Shown here one piece after another: positions 56,171-64,000 of a stretch of 64,000 nt of DNA (position 1 is the first letter of the stretch; the number at the start of each line of letters is the position of its first letter). The DNA lies in the NCBI GenBank assembly GCA_026707735.1, contig JAPOWH010000002.1, positions 486,621 to 550,620 of the forward strand, given 5' to 3'. The position numbers were made by a program, and so were the translations under genes. Origin of the DNA: Gammaproteobacteria bacterium. GTDB taxonomy: Bacteria; Pseudomonadota; Gammaproteobacteria; Pseudomonadales; Azotimanducaceae. Below the pieces are notes generated by a model. The model did not search any database, was not told the DNA's origin, and worked only from the letters and a program-made list of their open reading frames with translations.

Positions 56171-57698
56171 CACTGACAGTTTGCGCAAGCACCTCGACGG
56201 GCTAGCTCGTCGAGGTGCGCGGTACCTAAGGCGCTACGCACTCAAGGAAGCTGTTGAGTGGTCGATGCGGCACGTGCATCTTGTCGCCTTGGTTGTTCCT
56301 GCCGTCTTTGTAGTCTGCGTAGCGATCGAGCGGTTCGCAGGCAATGACCTGTGGGTGTTGAGTCCAATTGTCACGGTGCTCGTTGCACTTGTTGCGCCTG
56401 TCGCCTATGTTCTGATCGCTGGCGCACTCGGGTTTGCTTTGCGTCCGGTCAACCGTACGTATTCATTGGCACTGTTTGATCGAGAGCTAGGCTACAAGGA
56501 TCGACTGCAAACTGCCGACGAATTTCTAAGGTCGTCTGATTTGACGCCGTTTGAACTAGCCTCCGTCGAAGATGCAATTCCCTACGCTGAAAAAGCAACG
56601 AATAGTCGACTGCAAGACATAAGAATAGCTACTCCTACCTTATATACGGGCAAATGGGGCCACGGTGTTGCGGCGGTTCTCTTGTTGGGCGCTGGAATGT
56701 TCATAAGTTTCTTTGTGTTCAATCCACAGGTGGAGGCATCTTCCGACCCAGACGAACTCATTGCACTAGCCACGCCAGAAGTGCTTCCTCCAGTGGATGA
56801 GGTCTTCGAGGCACCTCAAGATTCGCGTGACGAAGTGACTCCGCCGACACACGTTCCTTCCCAAACGCCAAAGGAAAGTGTCGTGGTGGAATCGACTCCT
56901 GCGGAATCAACTGATTCCCCACTGGGAAGGGCAAACCCTTCCGATAGCAACCCCAAGCAATCAGTGCAAATGGGTCTCAGTGCGGGGATGTCACAGGACA
57001 ACAAGACTGGCAGCGCAGCGTCCAATCTCTCCGGCCAGGCAAACCCCGACAAGAAGAAAAAGGAGACAAAATCCGAGCCGCCTAAGGAACAGGAGTCCAA
57101 AGAGTCCAAGTCCGCCATCGATAAGGAACAGCCAAAGGACGAATCGGCAACTGGCATAGCCGGGGGCAAGGGGACTAGCGCTGGTCGGCAGGCTTCATCT
57201 ACCGATGTAACGGAAAGCCTCAACAAGACTGATCAAGATGACTTGGACACCGATGTGGACCTGGAATCTGACGACGAGGAAGACGAAGAACAGGAGGCGG
57301 CCAATGCGGCTCGCCCGATGATCAACCAACGCAAGGCGGCAGTGGATCGTCGACTCAGTCCTTCAGGGATGATGGGTCAAGAGGAAAACGAGCAAAACAA
57401 TGGAAGAGGCGGCGCATCCGGAAGGAAGAAAACACGCGGAGTGGCAGCAATGCTGCTTGGTGTTCCCCAACCTGACCAGTTGCGTTCTCAAATCAACCCG
57501 GGGCGGGTCAAAATTCAGCGTGAACGCGCTGTGCCGCATCCTAGCGAAGCGGACACCGTTGCGAGCGAATCTCGAGGAGAAATTGACGAGAGCATTGGAA
57601 AGGTTGCTCGACACGAGCTCAAGCCTTGGATGCGCAACGTGGTAAGCAACTACTTTCTCGCAATGAGAGAACCGCCAACAGAAGAAGAAGGTGAATAA
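56163..57698 (+). CDS. Membrane protein with long charged linker (MoxR-operon component)
   Basis: A 511-residue protein I cannot name. Three membrane segments are clear: about residues 35-55, 60-90 and 160-180. After them comes a very long Ser/Glu/Lys/Pro-rich segment (about 200-410), including an acidic run around DDLDTDVDLESDDEEDEEQE, and then a C-terminal region with RPMINQRKAAVDRRLS and an end rich in basic and acidic residues (WMRNVVSNYFLAMREPP). Comparable transmembrane DUF4175-like proteins accompany MoxR/DUF58/VWA operons in planctomycetes, but the similarity here is architectural only. GTG start, overlapping the previous gene. Confidence 0.75.
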   Translation: MANTDSLRKHLDGLARRGARYLRRYALKEAVEWSMRHVHLVALVVPAVFVVCVAIERFAGNDLWVLSPIVTVLVALVAPVAYVLIAGALGFALRPVNRTYSLALFDRELGYKDRLQTADEFLRSSDLTPFELASVEDAIPYAEKATNSRLQDIRIATPTLYTGKWGHGVAAVLLLGAGMFISFFVFNPQVEASSDPDELIALATPEVLPPVDEVFEAPQDSRDEVTPPTHVPSQTPKESVVVESTPAESTDSPLGRANPSDSNPKQSVQMGLSAGMSQDNKTGSAASNLSGQANPDKKKKETKSEPPKEQESKESKSAIDKEQPKDESATGIAGGKGTSAGRQASSTDVTESLNKTDQDDLDTDVDLESDDEEDEEQEAANAARPMINQRKAAVDRRLSPSGMMGQEENEQNNGRGGASGRKKTRGVAAMLLGVPQPDQLRSQINPGRVKIQRERAVPHPSEADTVASESRGEIDESIGKVARHELKPWMRNVVSNYFLAMREPPTEEEGE

Positions 57699-57702
57699 AT
57701 CT

Positions 57703-58728
57703 ATGGCAGAGCAACAAATTACAAACGAAGATCCACGCGCCGCTGAACAAGCGGCGCATTTCAAAGAGGTATTCCAAAATATCCGGACCGAAGTTACCAA
57801 GATGATGGTCGGTCAACCGGAGGTAGTGGATGGCGTACTTACTGCATTGATAGCCGGCGGACACGTACTTCTGGAAGGCGTGCCGGGTCTTGGCAAGACA
57901 ATGCTTGTTCGCTGTTTGAGCGATGCTGTCAGCGTTCAGTTTTCGCGAATTCAATTTACTCCCGACATGATGCCAGCTGACATTCAGGGCACCATGATTC
58001 TTACGGAGACTGCGAGTGGTGCGCACGAATTGAGTTTCCAGGAGGGGCCGCTCATTGCGAATCTCATTCTCGCAGACGAAATCAACCGAGCCACGCCCAA
58101 GACTCAGTCTGCACTTCTCGAAGCGATGCAGGAACGGCAGGTAACTGTCGGCAATCGAACCATTCAATTGGAAGAACCCTACTGTGTCATGGCCACACAG
58201 AATCCCGTAGAGCAAGAGGGCACATATCCGCTTCCAGAAGCGCAGCTAGACCGTTTTCTGTTCAAACTGCTTGTGGACTACCCAGAAGAAAACGAATACT
58301 ACGAAATCATTGATCGCACCACCGGTACTACCGAAGTGGAAATCAACCACATCACGGACGGTGCGGAGATTGTCAAACTGCGTGAAATCGCAAGGGCCGT
58401 GGCTGTGCCCACTGCAGCGAAAACTTACGCCATTCGCTTGGTGATGGCAACGCAACCGAACAGTGCATACTCGACCGACAAGTCCAACGCCTATGTTTCA
58501 CTAGGATCAAGTCCTCGTGGAGTTCAAGGATTGATGTTGGCAGCAAAGGTGCATGCGATACTGAATGATCGTTTCTCCATAAGCACTGACGATATTAAGG
58601 CGGTTGCCTATCCCGTGCTGCGCCACAGGGTCATACTCAACTTCCAGGCGCAAGCCAGCAATGTGACGCCTGACAGCATTATTGACGACATCCTAGAGCA
58701 AGTTAAGTTGCCACGTTCGGTCGACTAG
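57703..58728 (+). CDS. MoxR family AAA+ ATPase
   Basis: A 341-residue AAA+ ATPase of the MoxR clade, thought to act as a chaperone-like remodeller working with VWA proteins. Walker A is GVPGLGKTM (about residues 59-67) and Walker B LILADEINRATPKTQSALLE (about 121-140). The sensor-1 region CVMATQNPVEQEGTYPLPEAQLDRFLF and the C-terminal sensor 2 GSSPRGVQGLMLAAK are present. ATG at 57703; a GTG four codons earlier overlaps the upstream gene. It precedes the DUF58 gene, the usual pair. Confidence 0.95.
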   Translation: MAEQQITNEDPRAAEQAAHFKEVFQNIRTEVTKMMVGQPEVVDGVLTALIAGGHVLLEGVPGLGKTMLVRCLSDAVSVQFSRIQFTPDMMPADIQGTMILTETASGAHELSFQEGPLIANLILADEINRATPKTQSALLEAMQERQVTVGNRTIQLEEPYCVMATQNPVEQEGTYPLPEAQLDRFLFKLLVDYPEENEYYEIIDRTTGTTEVEINHITDGAEIVKLREIARAVAVPTAAKTYAIRLVMATQPNSAYSTDKSNAYVSLGSSPRGVQGLMLAAKVHAILNDRFSISTDDIKAVAYPVLRHRVILNFQAQASNVTPDSIIDDILEQVKLPRSVD

Positions 58729-58744
58729 TCGCTATTATCGAATC

Positions 58745-59653
58745 GTGGCCGCACAACTAACTTTCGAGGAGCTCTTTGATCCAGAGTTCCTTAATGCACT
58801 TGAGGCTTTCAATTTACGCATAAAACGGTTTCTTCGCGAAGGCCGTCACGGTGAGCAGCTGACGCATGACCGTGGCATAGGGTTGGAGTTCAAGGACTTC
58901 AAGCAATACGTGCCAGGCGACGATCTGAGGGCCGTGGATTGGAACATCTATCGACGTCTTGGGCGCTTGTTCGTTCACGTGTTCGAGGAATACCAGGATC
59001 TGCCTCTGTATTTGCTTGTGGATAGATCCAAGAGCATGTTCTTGGAGGAGACGCCGCGAGTTCACGCTGCATTGCGTTCTGCTCTCGCGTTGTCATCGAT
59101 TGCGTTGAGTCAGCATGATGTAGTAGGTCTGCTCTCGTTTTCGGATGATCTTGAAATGCATTCAAGGCCGGTGGTTGGACGACGGCAGTTGACCACACTT
59201 GCACGCAGGATGGTGGAATTGACGGAGCAGAATGGCACACAACTGTCCTCTGCGGTGCGTCAACTTGCTTTGCGAAAATTGCGACCAGGCTTGTTGGTGG
59301 TTCTATCAGACTTTTTCGATCCCGATGGACTCGACCCTGTAATGGAGGCACTTAAATCATGCCGTCACAAGATGTTGTTAGTTCAGCTAGTGAAAGACCT
59401 AGATAGCGATCCCAACACAAACGCGGAGCTTGTAGGGGACATTCGCCTAGTCGATTGCGAGACGTCGAGTGCCGTGGATGTAACCATCGACCCAGCAGTG
59501 CTGGCGCGCTATCGGAGAATCTACGAAGAATTCAATCTGCAACTCACAGAGTTTGCCTCTGGGCAAGGAATTGGGCTGATACGAGTAAATGCGGATAACG
59601 ACGTGCTGGATCAACTCGGCACTTTGTTTGAAACGAGAGCATTTGTCGTATGA
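58745..59653 (+). CDS. DUF58 domain protein (VWA-like)
   Basis: A 302-residue protein with the DUF58 block DFKQYVPGDDLRAVDWNIYR followed by a VWA-like fold whose metal-binding DxSxS is seen in YLLVDRSKSMF. GRHGEQLTHDRGIGLEFKDF precedes it. DUF58 proteins are standard MoxR partners. GTG start 16 bases after moxR; the stop overlaps the next gene's ATG (ATGA). Cytoplasmic, no membrane segment. Confidence 0.92.
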   Translation: MAAQLTFEELFDPEFLNALEAFNLRIKRFLREGRHGEQLTHDRGIGLEFKDFKQYVPGDDLRAVDWNIYRRLGRLFVHVFEEYQDLPLYLLVDRSKSMFLEETPRVHAALRSALALSSIALSQHDVVGLLSFSDDLEMHSRPVVGRRQLTTLARRMVELTEQNGTQLSSAVRQLALRKLRPGLLVVLSDFFDPDGLDPVMEALKSCRHKMLLVQLVKDLDSDPNTNAELVGDIRLVDCETSSAVDVTIDPAVLARYRRIYEEFNLQLTEFASGQGIGLIRVNADNDVLDQLGTLFETRAFVV

Positions 59654-61365
59654 GTTTTCTCAATCTTTCCCCACTTGCGATTGGAATTGGTTTGCTTGCC
59701 ATTGCCGGAGCTCTTTTCCTGCTTCAGCAGTTGCGCATCCGATATACCGAGCTTCCTGTAGCAACCACACTGTTTTGGGCCGCGGCGGTGCGAGAAGCTC
59801 CAGTACGAGTTCTTCGGCAGCGATTCAGACACCTCTTGGCCTACCTATTGGTATTACTTATTTGTTGGTTGCTTTGGATTGGCTTTGGCGGTCCGCTGTT
59901 CGGCGATCCAAGGACTGCGGGATTCAACATTCTTGTAATTGACGGTTCCGCACACGCTGCAACCGCCGATACGTTTGAGCAATCGAAACGACAATTAGTC
60001 AACGACGTCGGCAAATACGGACGCGATTCGCGCGAAGTGTTTCTCTCTGGGGCGCAAAACGTGCGCATTCTTGCAGCAGGCGAGGAAAAGCTTGTGCTCG
60101 AACGTCGATTGGATGAATTTGCGCCTGTACCCGGACGATCTACCATCGATGAGTTACTGCGCCTGCTCCCACGCAACGACAACTATCCAGACCAAGTCAA
60201 CGTTGTCATTTACGGACGTGCGCCAGTGTCTCCAGAAGCGCTTGATCGTCTGCCCGAGGGTTATAGCGTGTCGAGGCGGTCCGAAGCGGATGCTGAGATT
60301 GCAAATCGAGGCATTGTGGCACTCGGGATCGGCGAGGCAGTTTCTGGTGACTGGGATAAAGTGGATGTGTTGTTCCGAGTCCTCGCGACCGAAGATCTAG
60401 GGATAGATGTCGCCGACTTGCAAGTGAAAAGTGGTGATAAAGAAATCTCGGCTGACGAGATTGAAGCTCTATCGGGCAACGAGTTCAGGGTTCGCGACGT
60501 GGTTGCGGACGGGTCTACGTTCGAGGTGAGGATTCGTGAGCCTGACGACATGGAGTTCGACAACGTCGCACAAGTCAGCTTGCCTGCCAAGGAACGCATT
60601 GAAGTCATGGTGGGAAGCGGAGTGGCTACTTCCATTACGCGGGCCTTGGAGTCTGACGGAGGCATAGAGGTTGTTGGATCTGGTGGAAGCGTCGCAATTC
60701 TCGGCTCCAGCGATGAGGTTACGACCGTGCCCTACTTGCGTACTGTTCCAATAAGCGCGCAGGACCGCGCTTTCGTAATCGGCTACACGGGTGATGTCGA
60801 TGCAAACGAAGCCTTGCATCAAAGCGTCGCGAACCTAGGTCTTTCGCAAATCGATGCGGTTTCGCTTGCCACAGACTTTGGGCACGACATCGGGGTCAAA
60901 CTAGAAGTTGGCGATGTTCAGCATGTTTCCGTATGGGAGGACTTGGTCGGGGAACAATTTAATTTCAAGGACAGCATGAGCTTTCCATTGTTCATTTCAA
61001 AGTCCGTCCGATATCTTGCGAATCAAGACCCGTGGTATGCGTACTTGGCGGCTGGCCGCCAACCAATTGAACAGACTTCGGGATCCTCACTAGCGAGTAC
61101 AGACCTGCTGGCGGAATATGCCGTTGGGGCGTCCTACGTTCGCAACGAAGCTGGCGCTCTCGTGTTGGAGGATGGAAACGCATTGCAAGTGTCGCTGCTC
61201 GATCCATCTGCGGCACTTCCCAGAGGTGAGTTAGGCCTAACGGGCTCATCTCTGGAAATAACTAGTGCCCAGAGTGCTTGGGGATTGGTGACATGGCTAA
61301 TCCTTCTGGCTCTGGTCCTGCTTGGATTGGAATGGTATCTGTACCAGCGAGGAATGATGCCCTAA
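59650..61365 (+). CDS. BatA-like membrane protein (aerotolerance-regulator N-terminal domain)
   Basis: A 571-residue protein that begins with the BatA N-terminal membrane hairpin: LSPLAIGIGLLAIAGALFLL, then a second segment LLAYLLVLLICWLLWIGFGG. Next comes a VWA-like domain whose metal-binding residues are degenerate (LVIDGSAHAAT where DxSxS is expected), a beta-rich region, and a C-terminal membrane segment WGLVTWLILLALVLLGLEWYLYQRG. Such proteins expose a large domain outside the membrane and are part of MoxR systems. Stop and next start overlap as TAATG. Confidence 0.85.
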   Translation: MSFLNLSPLAIGIGLLAIAGALFLLQQLRIRYTELPVATTLFWAAAVREAPVRVLRQRFRHLLAYLLVLLICWLLWIGFGGPLFGDPRTAGFNILVIDGSAHAATADTFEQSKRQLVNDVGKYGRDSREVFLSGAQNVRILAAGEEKLVLERRLDEFAPVPGRSTIDELLRLLPRNDNYPDQVNVVIYGRAPVSPEALDRLPEGYSVSRRSEADAEIANRGIVALGIGEAVSGDWDKVDVLFRVLATEDLGIDVADLQVKSGDKEISADEIEALSGNEFRVRDVVADGSTFEVRIREPDDMEFDNVAQVSLPAKERIEVMVGSGVATSITRALESDGGIEVVGSGGSVAILGSSDEVTTVPYLRTVPISAQDRAFVIGYTGDVDANEALHQSVANLGLSQIDAVSLATDFGHDIGVKLEVGDVQHVSVWEDLVGEQFNFKDSMSFPLFISKSVRYLANQDPWYAYLAAGRQPIEQTSGSSLASTDLLAEYAVGASYVRNEAGALVLEDGNALQVSLLDPSAALPRGELGLTGSSLEITSAQSAWGLVTWLILLALVLLGLEWYLYQRGMMP

Positions 61366-63857
61366 TGGAACTTTCGTTCAACTATCCCCTCTTTGCGGTT
61401 CTTGCGCTGGCATTGCCTCTTGTTTGGTTTTTTCCGAGTCGACCGAAGCAAGTTTGGCATGGAGTGATTCGAACCTTGGTTCTCTTGGCATTGGTTGTAG
61501 GGCTTATGCAACCGGTTGCGGTATCCAACCTATCGAACAAGCATTACGTTGTAGTTCTTGATCAGTCCCAAAGTTTGTCGGAGGAGAAAAAAGATCAGGC
61601 TGTCGAGCTAGCGCAACAAGCCATTGAGCAATTCAGCAAAGAAGGTTCGGTGAGCGTTGTACAGCTTGGAGGCGAAGCCCAAATAATTGCTTCTCGCAAT
61701 CCCATCCAAATCAGTGCAAACGGCAAGTCGCCGCTTGGCGACGCGCTCGAACTTGCTGCACAATCCATTCCTTTCGGTGTGAGTGGCTCTGTGACGATTG
61801 TTTCCGATGGTCTGTCAACGGATCGGCATTGGGGCAGGGCCGTGAGTCATCTCACCGAACGCGGGATTCCCGTTCACAATCTGAGAATCGATCCGACTCC
61901 AGATGTTTACATTAGCGATGTCCGATCAACAAGCGTACGTCCTGGAGAAAAGGTAACTCTAATAGTTGAGGTTATTGGAACTGCCAATGACCTGGTCGTG
62001 ACTGCAGTTCACGACGACGAAGTACTAGCGCAGCAAGAGGCCGTGGAGAGCGAAGACCGTTCGCTTGTAGAACTGGAATTCAAGGCCGACGAACCAGGAT
62101 TCATGGAAGTGCTGGTCGACGTAATGTCGTCTGAAAGCTACGACAATGACCCTACAAATAATCAATGGCGGCACGTAGTTGCCGTGCAGGATCCGGTCGG
62201 CGTGTTGTACCTGGGCGATCGTCAGTCGGATGCGGCGGGACAGTTGACGCGCCTACTTGGTGCTGGCTTCAAACTGGAAGCTCCTACTCCCGCCTCTCTC
62301 ACCGACGACATCGACCTGTCTAACTACGATGTTGTAATGATTGACGATGCACCGTCGAGCTCTGTTGCGGAGAGCGTGCAGGAGAGCATTGTCAATGCCG
62401 TTCGCGACGAAGGGTTGGGGCTTCTCCATAGTGGCGGGGAGGCGGCTTTTGGAGATGGTGGCTACCACGACTCTCCAATTACCGATCTACTGCCAATTGA
62501 AATTCCCGGAGATCAGGACAAGATCGATCCAAGTGTGGGACTGGCCATTATCTTGGATACTTCGGGATCCATGGCGGGTTCGCGTATCGAACTTGCAAAG
62601 CACATAGCGCGAATTGCAGTTCGCCGAATGCAGCCGCACGATCGAATTGGGATCGTGGAGTTCTACGGCAATAAGCATTGGGCGGTGCCCATGCAGCCAG
62701 CGACAAACAAGATCGAAATCGATCGGGCCATCGGCCGAATGAAAGCAATCGGGGGAACGATTTTATATCCCGCGATACAAGAAGCCTACTATGGGTTGCA
62801 AAACGTCAACACTCGGTTCAAGCACATAGTTCTCATAACGGACGCTGGGGTGGAACCGTCGCCCTACGAGACACTTACACGTAGCATAAACCGTGATCGA
62901 ATTTCCGTGTCCACCATATTGGTAGGTCAGGGCGGACACAACTTGATAATGTCCGATATTGCCAATTGGGGTGGCGGAAGATTCTACTCCGTTGGAAATC
63001 AATTCCAATTGGTAGAACTAATCTTCAAGCAGTCCTCGACCAAGAAATCTCCGATGTACAAGAGAGGATCATTCGAGCTGGAGACAAGTCGAGGTAAAGG
63101 GTGGTGGGGTGACATCAACCAAGACGAGATTCCATCACTAAATGGCTATGTCGAAGTGCAATCGCGCGACGGAGCGGAGGTTCTTGTCGAGGTAACAGGA
63201 ACAGACCATCCTGTATTGGCTAGTTGGCGCTATGGATTGGGACGAGTAAGTGCACTGATGACGGAACCTGTCGGTGAAGGGACGCGAACTTGGACCAGTT
63301 GGGCAGAGTATCCGGAATTTTTGGGTCGCATGCTCCGCAAGACGGCTTCCGAAGTCGGCGATTTCGAATTCGAGACTCGCCGACGGTTTGGAACCACGAC
63401 TGTCATTGCGAATCGTGTTTCGCTGGACGAGTCGATCGAGCCCCAGGCTCATTTGCTGCACCTGGACTCAACACCCATGGATGAGACTCAGAATCCGTTC
63501 ATTGAGACTGCGCCAGGACTTTTCGAGCTGGATTTGTTCTCCAATTCGGATGAAGATCTCTACATTGGCATCAGCAACAATGTAAACGAATCAGTCTGGC
63601 GAACCGTTAGTTTGTCCAGTTCCGACGAGGTTGACGAGAACCAGGTTGATCCATTCGACGCGCTCGATTTGGCAGAATTGTCAAATGCAACGGGCGGCAT
63701 AGCTCTTGACGACCTTGAATCCTCAGTTTCCCAAGCAGGCGTCAGTTCGGGAGAACTGTCGTTTGTTGTGATTCAAATCTGGCCTTGGCTCTTGCTACTG
63801 GCCCTCTTGATCTACCTTGGCGACATTCTCTATCGTCGCTGGCCGCGTGGAAGCTAA
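61365..63857 (+). CDS. VWA and GATase-like domain membrane protein
   Basis: An 830-residue membrane protein. Two N-terminal segments (about residues 7-22, YPLFAVLALALPLVWFFP, and 30-45) and one C-terminal segment (IQIWPWLLLLALLIYLGDIL). Between them lie a first VWA-like part with DQSQS near residue 60, a glutamine-amidotransferase-like part (MIDDAPSSSVAESVQES, GLGLLHSGGEAAFGDGGY), and a full VWA domain with MIDAS (ILDTSGSMAGS ... GGTILYPAI ... LITDAGVEP). The ATG at 61365 is chosen because it overlaps the previous stop and begins the hydrophobic segment; an upstream in-frame start lies inside the previous gene. It is the largest operon member. Confidence 0.9.
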   Translation: MELSFNYPLFAVLALALPLVWFFPSRPKQVWHGVIRTLVLLALVVGLMQPVAVSNLSNKHYVVVLDQSQSLSEEKKDQAVELAQQAIEQFSKEGSVSVVQLGGEAQIIASRNPIQISANGKSPLGDALELAAQSIPFGVSGSVTIVSDGLSTDRHWGRAVSHLTERGIPVHNLRIDPTPDVYISDVRSTSVRPGEKVTLIVEVIGTANDLVVTAVHDDEVLAQQEAVESEDRSLVELEFKADEPGFMEVLVDVMSSESYDNDPTNNQWRHVVAVQDPVGVLYLGDRQSDAAGQLTRLLGAGFKLEAPTPASLTDDIDLSNYDVVMIDDAPSSSVAESVQESIVNAVRDEGLGLLHSGGEAAFGDGGYHDSPITDLLPIEIPGDQDKIDPSVGLAIILDTSGSMAGSRIELAKHIARIAVRRMQPHDRIGIVEFYGNKHWAVPMQPATNKIEIDRAIGRMKAIGGTILYPAIQEAYYGLQNVNTRFKHIVLITDAGVEPSPYETLTRSINRDRISVSTILVGQGGHNLIMSDIANWGGGRFYSVGNQFQLVELIFKQSSTKKSPMYKRGSFELETSRGKGWWGDINQDEIPSLNGYVEVQSRDGAEVLVEVTGTDHPVLASWRYGLGRVSALMTEPVGEGTRTWTSWAEYPEFLGRMLRKTASEVGDFEFETRRRFGTTTVIANRVSLDESIEPQAHLLHLDSTPMDETQNPFIETAPGLFELDLFSNSDEDLYIGISNNVNESVWRTVSLSSSDEVDENQVDPFDALDLAELSNATGGIALDDLESSVSQAGVSSGELSFVVIQIWPWLLLLALLIYLGDILYRRWPRGS

Positions 63858-63885
63858 GACCTCCTAGTTCAAACTTTCTCAACCT

Positions 63886-64000
63886 ATGAATAGTCCATTC
63901 CGAAGGCTCGCATGGATTCATGCGACATTTTTGATTTTGTCCGCTCCGCTGGCGCTGTCGGAGGAGGATCCGACGGTTCTGCTTTTGGAGTCGAACGCGG
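63886..64000 (+). CDS. Secreted protein, 5' end only (cut by window edge)
   Basis: An open frame starts at ATG 63886, 28 bases after the VWA gene, and runs out of the window. The visible 38 residues form a signal peptide (RLAWIHATFLILSAPLALS) and the start of a mature protein with EEDPTVLLLESN. No family can be assigned. By position it is a further member of the MoxR operon, exported. Confidence 0.7.
   Translation, partial: MNSPFRRLAWIHATFLILSAPLALSEEDPTVLLLESNA

Noticed and set aside
1..64000. CRISPR arrays, prophage genes, insertion sequences, rRNA genes
   Set aside because: No regularly spaced short repeats, transposase or integrase motifs, terminal inverted repeats, or rRNA-like stretches were seen in the window.

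Overview
The window is a bacterial chromosome segment, almost certainly from a gammaproteobacterium. The first 17 kb keep the order known from the Escherichia coli 2-3 minute region: ftsA, ftsZ, lpxC, (DUF721), secA, (argJ), yacG, coaE, a prepilin peptidase, a tRNA, nadC, ampD, (a ROK kinase), aceE, aceF. Several expected members are absent: the type IV pilus assembly genes and pilin between the prepilin peptidase and nadC, then ampE, pdhR and lpd. This pattern, with the F420 genes and a probable selenoprotein further on, points to an uncultured, perhaps marine or host-associated lineage. I cannot name the genus from the sequence.

From 17 to 30 kb the content is accessory: a conserved hypothetical, an SDR oxidoreductase, two phytanoyl-CoA dioxygenase-type enzymes, and a tandem duplication of a very large gene (1195 and 1197 residues). 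Each copy fuses an ABC-2-type permease to a long extracytoplasmic region that looks like an M1 peptidase without its zinc motif and ends in a golvesin-like domain. Then come a small membrane protein, a PduO-type cobalamin adenosyltransferase, YajQ, a Frag1/DRAM-like membrane protein, and a periplasmic redoxin whose reading frame is crossed by a TGA exactly where the first cysteine of a CxxC motif is expected. A perfect 6-bp hairpin lies at SECIS distance behind that TGA, so I annotate one 211-residue selenoprotein.

From 31 to 44 kb there is an alpha/beta hydrolase, an F420-type luciferase-like oxidoreductase, and a long co-directional run: cfa, an Opp-type peptide transporter (binding protein and two permeases, no ATPases), then npdG, cofE, cofD, cofC and a fused cofGH (fbiC), ending in a metallo-beta-lactamase-fold enzyme. 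This is an almost complete coenzyme F420 synthesis and reduction cluster, unusual for a gammaproteobacterium.

From 44 to 50.6 kb there is a sulfatase-superfamily enzyme with a non-canonical active-site motif, cyoE, and a small sugar-catabolism cluster (two TIM-barrel isomerase/epimerase proteins and a Gfo/Idh/MocA dehydrogenase).

From 51 kb to the end runs one co-directional operon: three tandem paralogous secreted proteins (two degenerate aspartic-protease-like lobes plus TPR-like repeats), a membrane protein with a long charged linker, a MoxR AAA+ ATPase, a DUF58 protein, a BatA-like membrane protein, a VWA/GATase-like membrane protein, and the start of another secreted protein cut by the window edge. 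MoxR-DUF58-VWA operons are known. The triplicated secreted family in front of one is the part I cannot match to a described system.
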